Shown here in pieces: positions 1-7,004 of a DNA stretch of 12,849 nucleotides. The notes under the pieces were generated by a model that saw only the letters and a list, made by a program, of their open reading frames with translations, searched no databases and had not been told where the DNA came from. The stretch is from assembly GCA_045541735.1 (NCBI GenBank), contig JAZQJQ010000139.1, positions 1 to 12,849 of the forward strand, read 5' to 3'. Position 1 is the first letter of the stretch. Every line of letters begins with the position of its first letter. This DNA comes from RUG12395 sp045541735. Lineage in GTDB: Bacteria; Bacillota; Clostridia; Oscillospirales; CAG-272. The position numbers and the translations under genes are program-made.

Positions 1-351
1 CTCGTCAACTCTGCGCTTGATCTCTTCCTTAGAGGTCTTGCGGAGCTTCAGACCGAATGCCATGTTCTCAAATACAGTCATATGAGGATAGAGCGCGTAG
101 TTCTGGAACACCATCGCGATATCTCTGTCCTTAGGAGCAACGTCGTTTACGAGCTTGTCTCCGATGAAAAGCTCGCCCTCCGTGTTCTCCTCAAGTCCGG
201 CGATCATACGAAGAGTGGTGGACTTACCGCAACCGGAAGGTCCTACGAGAATAAGGAACTCCTTATCCTTGATCTCCAAACAGAAGTCGGAAACCGCAGT
301 AACGCCGCCGGGATACTTTTTGTAAATATGCTTAAGGGACAAGCTTGCCAT
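1..351 (-). CDS. msmX: MsmX/UgpC-type sugar ABC importer ATPase (N-terminal part)
   Basis: ATP-hydrolysing subunit that powers carbohydrate ABC importers from the cytoplasmic face of the membrane; MsmX-type ATPases often serve several importers at once. The 117 visible residues begin MASLSLKHIYKKYPGG and carry the Walker A motif GPSGCGKST (residues 37-45), followed by AGLEE, the family-typical VAPKDRDIAMVFQNYALYPH with the Q-loop glutamine at residue 83, and a MTVFENMAFGLKLR segment. This run closely matches Bacillus MsmX and E. coli UgpC as I remember them. The start is the ATG at 351, with AAGGAGGA a few bases upstream. The gene runs off the window edge, so the signature motif, Walker B and the C-terminal regulatory domain are not seen. 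No substrate-binding protein or permease is visible, which fits a stand-alone shared ATPase but does not prove it. Confidence 0.93.
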   Translation of the reverse strand, partial: MASLSLKHIYKKYPGGVTAVSDFCLEIKDKEFLILVGPSGCGKSTTLRMIAGLEENTEGELFIGDKLVNDVAPKDRDIAMVFQNYALYPHMTVFENMAFGLKLRKTSKEEIKRRVDE

Positions 352-424
352 AGGTTTATTTCCTCCTTGAAACTTGGTTACGGTTTGCTTCTGGCGACCA
401 TACCAAGACAATTTTTCTTTCTAT

Positions 425-453
425 ATTGTAGCAGAATGCGAACGAAATTGGAA
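425..453 (-). promoter_or_regulatory. Probable promoter of the MsmX-like gene
   Basis: Read on the minus strand, a -10 box TACAAT (425-430, 5 of 6 matches to TATAAT) follows a 17-base spacer and a weak -35 box TTCCAA (448-453). Transcription would start near 418, giving a leader of about 67 bases that ends in a strong AAGGAGGA site. The spacing is ideal but the -35 is poor, which fits a promoter that needs an activator. It lies in the 221-base gap 352-572. Confidence 0.5.
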
Positions 454-484
454 GAGGCTATTTTTCCGAAATTTGATACTCCCG

Positions 485-503
485 TTTGTACATCTTGTAC
501 AAA
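485..503. promoter_or_regulatory. Perfect 8-bp inverted repeat, operator-like
   Basis: TTTGTACA and TGTACAAA are separated by three bases (TCT), forming an exact dyad. It lies about 31 bases upstream of the -35 box of the MsmX-like gene, where an activator could bind. It also overlaps a second possible minus-strand promoter (TTGATT at 518-523, 18-base spacer, TACAAG at 494-499), where a bound protein would repress. There is no T-run on either side, so it is unlikely to be an intrinsic terminator for the pseudouridine synthase gene that ends at 573. Confidence 0.5.
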
Positions 504-534
504 TAATTTACATTTTTAATCAATTCCAGCTGAG

Positions 535-554
535 TTGTTCACAGTTTGTTCACA
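535..554. repeat. Tandem direct repeat TTGTTCACA with 11-base period
   Basis: TTGTTCACA occurs at 535-543 and again at 546-554. The copies are one helical turn apart, so a protein binding both would sit on the same DNA face. It lies between the end of the pseudouridine synthase gene and the inverted repeat at 485-503, in the control region of the MsmX-like gene. A role as a regulator site is inferred from position only. Confidence 0.35.
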
Positions 555-572
555 ATTTCGTCATTTTCACCA

Positions 573-1280
573 TTAATGTTTACGCAACAATTGAAGCTCT
601 TCATCGGTCAAAAAGCGCCATTCGGCGGGAGCGAGCGACACATCGAGCTCTATTTCTGCGAATTTCACTCGCATAAGCGAGGTTATACGGTTATCCATTG
701 CGCCGAACATTCTCTTGATTTGGTGATATTTCCCTTCTCTCAAGGTTATAAGTCCGCCGCAGCCTTCCGGGTCCGCTTCTATATATGCCGGCAGACATTC
801 GTATCCGTCGCCGAGCGTAATGCCTTTTTGCGCAAGCTCTATCTCGGTTCCGGTAATGCGCCGTGCCGATGTAAATCTGTAGACCTTGTCGACGTGGCGT
901 CTTGGGGAGAGCAATCTGTGCGCCAGCTCACCTTCATTTGTGATAAGCATAAGCCCCGTTGTGTCTCCGTCAAGCCTTCCGCAAGGAAAGAGCCCCAACC
1001 TTTGAAGTCTTTCCGGCAGAAGGTCTATAACGGTCTTCTGACCGCGCGCATCCTCAGTTGCAGATATAACGCCCTTAGGCTTATTCATCATTATCCATAC
1101 GTATTGCACGTAAGTAAGCTCTTCGCCGCAATACGTGATCTTGTCAGAAAATTCATTAACGTGCATATCGGCGGAGCGCGCAATCTCGCCGTTTACGGTG
1201 ACAGCCTTTCGTCTGACAGCCTGCGCCGCCTCCTTACGCGAAGCTACACCGCATGCAACGATGTATTTATCAAGTCTCAA
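573..1280 (-). CDS. RsuA/RluB/E/F-family rRNA pseudouridine synthase
   Basis: Converts a specific uridine in rRNA to pseudouridine in the cytoplasm. The 235 residues begin with an S4 RNA-binding domain (about residues 1-47, RLDKYIVACGVASRKEAA), continue with MMNKPKGVIS, then the catalytic motif GRLDGDTTGLMLITNEGELA, whose aspartate (D104) is the family nucleophile, and later YHQIKRMF. The start is taken as the TTG at 1280: the RLDKY stretch that normally follows the initiator methionine comes right after it, and GAGGAA lies six bases upstream. The reading frame extends 12 codons further upstream, but only to another TTG with no such support. The length fits the short RsuA form, which modifies 16S rRNA, but RluB/E/F relatives cannot be excluded. 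It is the last gene of the unit. Its ribosome binding site overlaps the stop codon of the small gene before it, so translational coupling is likely. Confidence 0.92.
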   Translation of the reverse strand: MRLDKYIVACGVASRKEAAQAVRRKAVTVNGEIARSADMHVNEFSDKITYCGEELTYVQYVWIMMNKPKGVISATEDARGQKTVIDLLPERLQRLGLFPCGRLDGDTTGLMLITNEGELAHRLLSPRRHVDKVYRFTSARRITGTEIELAQKGITLGDGYECLPAYIEADPEGCGGLITLREGKYHQIKRMFGAMDNRITSLMRVKFAEIELDVSLAPAEWRFLTDEELQLLRKH

Positions 1281-1288
1281 TTTATTCC

Positions 1289-1390
1289 TCAACCGATCAG
1301 TATTATAAGGGTACAAACAAGTGCGATCAGCAGCACGATCGCAAGTCCGCTGAAAAAAGCTACGAAAAAAGGGTGCTCAGGCAACTTCAT
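1289..1390 (-). CDS. Small hydrophobic single-span membrane peptide (33 aa)
   Basis: A 33-residue reading frame between the lipid kinase and pseudouridine synthase genes. It starts MKLPEHPFF and continues into one unbroken hydrophobic stretch of about 24 residues that includes SGLAIVLLIALVCTLIILIG at the very C-terminus. AAAAAGGAG lies six bases before the ATG, and the TGA stop (1289-1291) sits inside the ribosome binding site of the next gene. One membrane helix with a short charged cytoplasmic N-terminus is the natural reading. I do not recognise the family. It could be a regulatory or stabilising membrane peptide, or a leader whose translation opens the start of the TTG-initiated gene behind it. 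The good ribosome binding site, the clean helix and the snug fit between genes favour a real gene, but codon evidence is weak at this length. Confidence 0.62.
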   Translation of the reverse strand: MKLPEHPFFVAFFSGLAIVLLIALVCTLIILIG

Positions 1391-1419
1391 AATATACTCC
1401 TTTTTATTACGTATATTAT
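1389..1419 (-). promoter_or_regulatory. AU-rich hairpin over the start of the 33-aa gene
   Basis: ATAATATAC and GTATATTAT form an exact 9-bp inverted repeat with a 13-base loop. In the minus-strand mRNA the loop holds most of the AAAAAGGAG ribosome binding site, and the 3' arm ends with the A and U of the AUG start codon. Eight of the nine pairs are A-U, so the stem would be weak and easily melted. It could tune translation of the small gene and, by coupling, of the pseudouridine synthase. This is inferred from sequence only. Confidence 0.4.
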
Positions 1420-1436
1420 CCGCCCGAAAGTTTATT

Positions 1437-2408
1437 TTATACAGCGGCAGTTTCCGCAGTCATATCGCATACGATAGACGGAGGTGCGGGATTTACGGAC
1501 TGTTCACACCCCGCCGGAACAATAAAATCAAAAGCTCCGTGCGCCACTGACAGTTCCAGAGAAGTATGATATTCTATCTCCCCGTCGACCGACACGGCGG
1601 TATCGCACCCAAAATCTACAAACGCGCTCCTGCAAACCGTATAATCGAGAATTTCTTTGTTTTTGTCGGTAACAAACGTTCCGTTTTTATAGCTCGATAC
1701 AAGCTTGGCAAACTGAAGCCTAGACACCATGCTTATTGCATTCAGTTGCATTTTTCCGTCGTCTAGAGCGCTGAACGGAGCGCTTTTAAAACCGCCGCCG
1801 TAATATGAGCCGTTCGCAACACAGATAAGGATCGCATCCTTATTTATTATCTGCTCGCCGTTTACCGATACTTTAGGTTTCACACCGGGCATTTTTACAA
1901 GTGATTTTGCAATTCCCGCTATGTATGCAAGCTTACCGGGCACGTTACGCTTCATCTCGGAAGCATATTTTGCAGCCATACAGTCAAAGCCTGCATTGAG
2001 CGCGTTGACACAATATCTGTCGCCGTACTTTATAAGGTCGCATTTCATCGTCTTGCCGTCAAGCTGTGCGCCGATATCCCAAAATTTATCTCTGTTTGTA
2101 AAATTACGTGTAAAATCATTACCGGTTCCGACAGGAATAACACCGCAGGCAATACCGTCAATACCTACAGCGCCGTTTACACCCTCGTTAAACGTACCGT
2201 CGCCGCCGCAGAGATAAAAGCGCTTTTCCCCTGTTTCTGAATTCAATGCGGTACGCCTTACGTATCCCTCAGCATCCTTCGTACACGTAGTACGATATAT
2301 CTCAAAATCGACCGCTCTCTCTCGGCAGACACGCTCTATCTCCTTCTCAAGAGCTATCTGTTCCTTGCCCTTACCCGCTGCTGGATTGACAACAAAATAA
2401 TACTTCAT
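1437..2408 (-). CDS. Diacylglycerol kinase-like lipid kinase (YegS/BmrU family)
   Basis: A soluble or membrane-associated lipid kinase that phosphorylates a lipid hydroxyl, most plausibly recycling diacylglycerol to phosphatidic acid in phospholipid and lipoteichoic-acid metabolism. The 323 residues show the family motifs in order: NPAAGKG (8-14), GGDGTFNEG (68-76, the nucleotide-binding loop and catalytic region) and IPVGTGNDF (91-99), then ALNAGFDC, ANGSYYGGGF and VDGE in the C-terminal beta-sandwich domain. The length is near the usual 290-310, with a short extra tail rich in Pro, Ser and Ala. The ATG at 2408 is preceded by GTGAGGT, which overlaps the stop of rarA; only nine bases separate the two genes. 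The exact substrate (diacylglycerol, undecaprenol or another lipid) cannot be told from sequence. Confidence 0.9.
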   Translation of the reverse strand: MKYYFVVNPAAGKGKEQIALEKEIERVCRERAVDFEIYRTTCTKDAEGYVRRTALNSETGEKRFYLCGGDGTFNEGVNGAVGIDGIACGVIPVGTGNDFTRNFTNRDKFWDIGAQLDGKTMKCDLIKYGDRYCVNALNAGFDCMAAKYASEMKRNVPGKLAYIAGIAKSLVKMPGVKPKVSVNGEQIINKDAILICVANGSYYGGGFKSAPFSALDDGKMQLNAISMVSRLQFAKLVSSYKNGTFVTDKNKEILDYTVCRSAFVDFGCDTAVSVDGEIEYHTSLELSVAHGAFDFIVPAGCEQSVNPAPPSIVCDMTAETAAV

Positions 2409-2417
2409 ATACTGACC

Positions 2418-3647
2418 TCACTGCTTTTTTACGTTATCCCAATATGCTTTTGCCGCACTCTCGGTCTTATTCTCGCCGAAACGGTAGTAAACGGCATTCT
2501 TCACATCATCGGGCAGATACTGCTGCTTGACGTAATTAGAGCGATAATCGTGGGGGTATTTATAACCTTCAAACAGCGGACTTTGCAGATGCTTCGGCAC
2601 CTCCTGGCCTTTGCCCGCATGCACGTCTGCTGCTGCGGAAGCATACGCAATATGTGCCGTATTGGATTTGGGTGCGGTTGCAAGCAATACCGCCGCATGG
2701 CTCAGAGGAACATTTGCTTCGGGAAGCCCGAGTTCTTTTGCACTCTCACAGCAAGCGCGGGTAATTGCCGCTGCCATCGGATATGCAAGTCCAATATCTT
2801 CGCTTGCTATTACCTGCAAACGCCTGCAGGCGGAAATAAGATCACCGCCTTCGAGCAACTTTGCAAGGTAGAAAACCGCCGCATCGGGATCCGAGCCGCG
2901 TATGGACTTTTGCAAAGCGGAAAGCAGATCGTAATGCACGTCATCGGTTGCATCGTAATTTCCGAGCGAATTTGCGCAAAGTTCCTTTGCCGTATCGGCT
3001 GAAAGCTCGTCATCAGTCATAAAATACGCATTTTCAAGCAGTCCTATCGAGCGGCGCACGTCTCCTCCGCCGCGAAGTGCTAACTCGCGCAACGATTCAT
3101 CGCCGGCTATCTTGTTCTGTCTGCGGTCGCTGTTAAGCGTGTCCCACGCGCGGCGCAGTACGACCGCGATGCTGTCAACACCAACCGGCTTAAATTCGAA
3201 TACCGAAGAACGCGAAAGCACAGCCTTGTAAACATAGTAGTATGGGTTATCCGTAGTAGATGCAATAAGAACCACTCGCCCGTCCTCTATGTATTCAAGC
3301 AGTACTTGCTGTTGTTTACGGTTAAAATACTGTATCTCGTCAAGATAAAGCAGCACGCCCGCAGAGCCGAAGAGACCCGTCGTATCATTTATAACGTCCT
3401 TCACGTCTGAAAGCGATGCGGTCGTAGCGTTAAGGCGGCGCAAAGTAAGTCCGGACATTTCCGCAATTATGTTCGCCGCTGTCGTTTTTCCCGTACCCGG
3501 AGGGCCGTAGAATATCATATTCCCTATTCTTCCGCCTTCTATCAGGCGGCGCAGTGTGCCGTTTTTGCCGAACAGATGTTCCTGACCTACCATCATATCA
3601 AGGCTTGTCGGCCGCATTCTGTCTGCAAGAGGTCTGTTTTCTGCCAT
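2418..3647 (-). CDS. rarA: RarA/MgsA replication-associated recombination AAA+ ATPase
   Basis: A clamp-loader-like AAA+ ATPase that acts at stalled replication forks with single-strand binding protein and recombination factors. The 409 residues start with the typical PLADRMRPTSLDMMVGQEHL, followed by Walker A GPPGTGKTT, Walker B LLYLDEIQYFN, sensor 1 STTDNPYY and the arginine-containing LSRSSVFEF. The C-terminal tetramerisation domain is intact, with SEDIGLAYPMA, LATAPKSN and GYKYPHDY near the end. The usual DEVHRFNKSQQ is replaced by DEIQYFNRKQQ, so the histidine after Walker B is glutamine; I believe this is a variant shared by many Clostridia. The ATG at 3647 has AGGAGG, which overlaps the recG stop codon eight bases away. 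The placement directly behind recG fits a shared job in fork rescue. Confidence 0.95.
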   Translation of the reverse strand: MAENRPLADRMRPTSLDMMVGQEHLFGKNGTLRRLIEGGRIGNMIFYGPPGTGKTTAANIIAEMSGLTLRRLNATTASLSDVKDVINDTTGLFGSAGVLLYLDEIQYFNRKQQQVLLEYIEDGRVVLIASTTDNPYYYVYKAVLSRSSVFEFKPVGVDSIAVVLRRAWDTLNSDRRQNKIAGDESLRELALRGGGDVRRSIGLLENAYFMTDDELSADTAKELCANSLGNYDATDDVHYDLLSALQKSIRGSDPDAAVFYLAKLLEGGDLISACRRLQVIASEDIGLAYPMAAAITRACCESAKELGLPEANVPLSHAAVLLATAPKSNTAHIAYASAAADVHAGKGQEVPKHLQSPLFEGYKYPHDYRSNYVKQQYLPDDVKNAVYYRFGENKTESAAKAYWDNVKKQ

Positions 3648-3655
3648 ATTGCCTC

Positions 3656-5806
3656 CTAATTCAGCTTTGCCATACTCGTATCTACGCTGCTTAGCACCGC
3701 TTCGCGCAGGCGCATGTTCTCGGTATCCTCAAGACGGGGATCGTTATCCTTAATGAGCCTTGCCTCTTCATCCGCTGCCTCAAATATCTCAACATCCTGC
3801 CACGACGCCGCAAGTCTCAATCCGGTATCTCCATGCTGACGCAGTTTTTGTCCCGTCCCCGCAAAGAAATCACCGGGGCCGCGCATGGCAAGATCCATCT
3901 CGGCTATCTCGTAGCCGTCGCAGGTTCGCTTCATAATGCCGAGCCGTTTTTTTGCATTCTCGCCGTCGCAGTCCGAAACAAGGACGCAGTATGATTTTCT
4001 GCTTCCGCGTCCAACTCTTCCTCTTAACTGATGAAGCTGCGAGAGACCGAAGCGTTCGGCGTTTTCAACTATCATTAGCGAAGCGTTTGGTACGTTTACG
4101 CCGACCTCAATAACGGTCGTAGAAACAAGTATCTTTATCTCCCCGCGTACAAATGCAAGCATAACGGCATCCTTTTCCGCAGGCTTCATCTTTCCGTGCA
4201 AAAACGCAAGCGGAATATCGGAGAATATTCCGTTTTTCAGCTCCTCGGCATATTTTACCGCCGCCTTCAGCGGCGGCTTTGATTCCTCGGGGAACAGTAT
4301 CCCATCAAGCTCCCTGCCCTCGTCCTCGCCGTCTGGAGCTTCGTTTTCATCAATTGACGGGCAAACTATATAGACCTGTCCGCCTTCCTCCACGTTCTTG
4401 CGTATGAAGGCATTGAGCCTTTGGCGGTAGCCTTCGTCTACGGCAAAAGTATCTACCTTTTGTCTGCCGGGGGGCATCTCATCTATACGGCTGACGTCAA
4501 GATCGCCGTACATCGCAAGCGAAAGAGTACGCGGTATGGGTGTTGCGCTCATGACGAGCGTGTGCGGCACACTCTCTCCGCGCTCGGAAAGCGCAGCTCG
4601 CTGCGAAACACCGAAGCGGTGTTGCTCGTCCGCAACGATAAGTCCCAGCTTTTCACACCTTACGCCCTCGGAAATGAGCGCGTGTGTGCCTATTACCATA
4701 TCTATTTTTTCATTGGGATCATCGCTTATAAGTCCGTGCAGGACTTCGGCTTTTTCGCGGGCCTTCACAGAACCGCACAAAAGCGCCGTTCTGAACCCGA
4801 GTTTTCTCATAAGCGGCTCCGTATCCGCAAAATGCTGACGCGCAAGTATTTCCGTCGGAGCCATCAGCAGACTTCTGTATCCGTTCTTTGCGGCAATATA
4901 CATAGCCGCCTGAGCGCACACGGTCTTACCGCTTCCCACGTCGCCGACAACTATACGGTTCATTGGCGGTACAGCACCGTACTTGCCCATATCGCGGCAG
5001 ATCTGCCCGATCGTACGCGACTGCGCGCCTGTTAGGGAAAAAGGCTGTAACGCGAGGAATTCGGCAAGATCGGTATCTTCAAAGCGTATACCCCCGTCAT
5101 TAGGTCTCTGACCCGTGCAAACGGATACGGCGAGCAGACGGAAGAACACCTCGTCAAACACCAGTCTGCGTGCGGCGCGTCGAAGTGCAGCTTTATCCTC
5201 CGGCTCGTGAATGTTGCGCAAAGCATATGCAAGCGTACAGAGTCCCCGTCTTTTGCGCACGGATTCGGGCAACGGGTCGGAAATAAGAGGCACAAGAGCT
5301 TCAATAACGTCGTGAACAGCCTTTTCGAGCGCTTTGCGGGTCATACCTTCCGTCATTCTGTAAACGGGAACGAGATCCGGAGGAGGAGCATCGCCGTCAA
5401 GCTTTTCATAAGCCGGGCTTGAGAGCACGTAATGTGTTTTCGTACGTTGCAGTTTTCCGTAAAAACGGTAATCCTCCCCTATCTTGAAGAACGAGGAGAG
5501 ATACGGCTGATTGAAGAACACAAGCTCAGCGCTTGACGTTTCGCTTGCCGCACGGAATTTGGTAACGGTCATTCGGTTCTTCAGCCTTGCACTTCTCGGC
5601 TGAGTTGCAACCGTGAGCACAAACGAATGGGCGGATCCGTCGCAAGCATCCTCGCCTATCTCTCTTACGTCGCCCCTATCCTGATAAGCGCGAGGAAAAA
5701 ACCAAAGCAGATCCGAAGCGGTGTGTATTCCCGCCTTCGCGAGAGCCTCGGCCCTTGTTTTTCCTATTCCGTTTATCTCGGTAACGGGGCTTTGTAAGGT
5801 AAGCAT
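3656..5806 (-). CDS. recG: ATP-dependent DNA helicase RecG
   Basis: A double-strand DNA translocase that reverses stalled forks and remodels branched recombination intermediates. Of 716 residues, the first 150 or so form the wedge/OB domain (INGIGKTRAEAL, FFPRAYQDR). The helicase motifs follow: GDVGSGKT (about 288-295), APTEILARQH, DEQHRFG (393-399), SATPIPRTL (420 on), FLHGKMKPAEKDA, STTVIEVGVNVPNA and QLRGRVGRG (about 593-601), then MRGPGDFF. It is longer than the usual 680-690, mainly through an acidic stretch after VCPSIDENE (about residues 485-510) of roughly 20 extra residues. The start is the ATG at 5806: AAGGAG overlaps the stop of the upstream gene, the ATG begins one base after it, and MLTLQSPVTEING matches the normal N-terminus. 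The frame extends seven codons further upstream but without support. Confidence 0.96.
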   Translation of the reverse strand: MLTLQSPVTEINGIGKTRAEALAKAGIHTASDLLWFFPRAYQDRGDVREIGEDACDGSAHSFVLTVATQPRSARLKNRMTVTKFRAASETSSAELVFFNQPYLSSFFKIGEDYRFYGKLQRTKTHYVLSSPAYEKLDGDAPPPDLVPVYRMTEGMTRKALEKAVHDVIEALVPLISDPLPESVRKRRGLCTLAYALRNIHEPEDKAALRRAARRLVFDEVFFRLLAVSVCTGQRPNDGGIRFEDTDLAEFLALQPFSLTGAQSRTIGQICRDMGKYGAVPPMNRIVVGDVGSGKTVCAQAAMYIAAKNGYRSLLMAPTEILARQHFADTEPLMRKLGFRTALLCGSVKAREKAEVLHGLISDDPNEKIDMVIGTHALISEGVRCEKLGLIVADEQHRFGVSQRAALSERGESVPHTLVMSATPIPRTLSLAMYGDLDVSRIDEMPPGRQKVDTFAVDEGYRQRLNAFIRKNVEEGGQVYIVCPSIDENEAPDGEDEGRELDGILFPEESKPPLKAAVKYAEELKNGIFSDIPLAFLHGKMKPAEKDAVMLAFVRGEIKILVSTTVIEVGVNVPNASLMIVENAERFGLSQLHQLRGRVGRGSRKSYCVLVSDCDGENAKKRLGIMKRTCDGYEIAEMDLAMRGPGDFFAGTGQKLRQHGDTGLRLAASWQDVEIFEAADEEARLIKDNDPRLEDTENMRLREAVLSSVDTSMAKLN

Positions 5807-5807
5807 A

Positions 5808-6995
5808 TTACTCCTTAGGAATTCCAAAATTCAAAACAAGATAAGTGTTTGCATCCGTCATACCGTCAGCTCCGCAAAGAATCAGCACACGGTCAACCTT
5901 TTCTTCCTTCGCAAGCTCGTAAACGGACTCTTTATAATAACGCGGATCAACCATCACAAGATCGTAATGAGGGGCAAGAAACTGCACGGCAGAATTTGCA
6001 TAGCTGTCCTTAACGACAAGGAGCTTATCCCTATTTGCAGATTCCTTTGCCGTGACCTTGACTAGACCGTAGTTACCGCCCATAAACGCAAGGTATTTAT
6101 CCTTCATTTCAAGCGCGGAGCGGTCGTATATTCCGTCAAGCGTTCTGTTTTCGTATACTATCTCGGTAACAAGCTCCACGCCGTCATTTTGCAGGAAGAA
6201 CTCCACCGAATCCGGCTGTGCGGAGGGCGACATCACAGAGGACCAAGAGGTACCGTAAAACTCCGTGCTCACGGTCTCACGCTCAAAGCTGTCCAGCGGC
6301 AGCGGCGTTACACCGAAGCTGCGCATTATCTCACAATAGGCGAGATACGCTCCGTAGCTTGTCCAGTGGTGGTCGGTTTTGTAATAAACGTACTCACCCT
6401 TGTCGGCGGCACTCTTCAAAACGTGTTTAAGATCAAGCGCAGGAGCAGTGTCGAGGATGATCTCACGCACTTTTTCAAGAGACTCTGCGCTGTACGCGGA
6501 GGGATAATACCTCTGAAGCACGTCGCAAGGACGAGGAACAAGGGCAAACAGCGCATCTGTTCCGTCCTTTTCAAAGGCTTGAAGAAGCGTATTTATCGCC
6601 GCGGCATTACCTCCGACAAAAGCAGTGCTTGCGTTATCCTCGCGCGGAATAAGATATCCGTCCGCGCCGTAAATAACGCCGTTCGTTTCGTATCTCACAA
6701 GAGCCATATCGGTAAGAGCCTTCAGTTCAAGCATCTTATCGCGCAGGGGGAACTGATGGCGGAAGTAATCCGCCGCTCTGTCAAAAAGCTCGCCCGAGAA
6801 CAGATTTTCAATTACGTTACCGGAGAAGACATAGGAAAGCGTGGTTAGTGAAGTATTCTCATTTTCGGAAAAATCCTTATCGGGAAGAAGAAAGGTAAAA
6901 ATACATCCGGCAAAGATCAGAGCGCAAAAGATTATAGTTGCCGCGGCATCAAACAGCGATGCCTTTCGGGAGGTTTTTTTGTTTTGATTATTCAT
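5808..6995 (-). CDS. DHHW/AlgX-like extracytoplasmic O-acetylation protein
   Basis: Probably the extracytoplasmic partner of the MBOAT protein encoded just upstream: it would accept acetyl groups and place them on a secreted or wall polymer, as AlgX/AlgJ and similar proteins do. The 395 residues have a short basic N-terminus, one membrane anchor (about 15-37), then a large outer domain. The name-giving motif is in KTDHHWTSYGAY (DHHW at 208-211), which supplies the catalytic Asp-His of this SGNH-hydrolase-like fold. YFRHQFPLRD and GVIYGADGYLI are typical of the family N-terminal half. Near the C-terminus LLVVKDSYANSAVQFL holds the candidate catalytic serine. The ATG at 6995 has a GAGGGGG site overlapping the upstream stop, nine bases away. 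The acetylated polymer is not identifiable here. Confidence 0.88.
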   Translation of the reverse strand: MNNQNKKTSRKASLFDAAATIIFCALIFAGCIFTFLLPDKDFSENENTSLTTLSYVFSGNVIENLFSGELFDRAADYFRHQFPLRDKMLELKALTDMALVRYETNGVIYGADGYLIPREDNASTAFVGGNAAAINTLLQAFEKDGTDALFALVPRPCDVLQRYYPSAYSAESLEKVREIILDTAPALDLKHVLKSAADKGEYVYYKTDHHWTSYGAYLAYCEIMRSFGVTPLPLDSFERETVSTEFYGTSWSSVMSPSAQPDSVEFFLQNDGVELVTEIVYENRTLDGIYDRSALEMKDKYLAFMGGNYGLVKVTAKESANRDKLLVVKDSYANSAVQFLAPHYDLVMVDPRYYKESVYELAKEEKVDRVLILCGADGMTDANTYLVLNFGIPKE

Positions 6996-7004
6996 AATAC
7001 CCCC

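Noticed and set aside
355..418. Possible riboswitch in the MsmX-like leader (CTTGGT/ACCAAG arms)
   Set aside because: Only six pairs close a long loop with no inner helices or known riboswitch core. The leader is about 67 bases, too short for most classes.
1302..1307. TATAAT on the minus strand just before the pseudouridine synthase gene
   Set aside because: It falls inside the 33-aa gene, encoding its Leu-Ile-Ile stretch, and has no usable -35 at 16-18 bases. Probably coincidence.
546..1550. A 334-residue plus-strand frame
   Set aside because: It lies opposite the pseudouridine synthase, the small peptide gene and the lipid kinase, all of which have clear family motifs or ribosome binding sites. 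The frame has no ribosome binding site and no family-like sequence.
4258..4276. GC-only 7-bp hairpin read as a terminator
   Set aside because: It is inside recG codons and no T-run follows on either strand.
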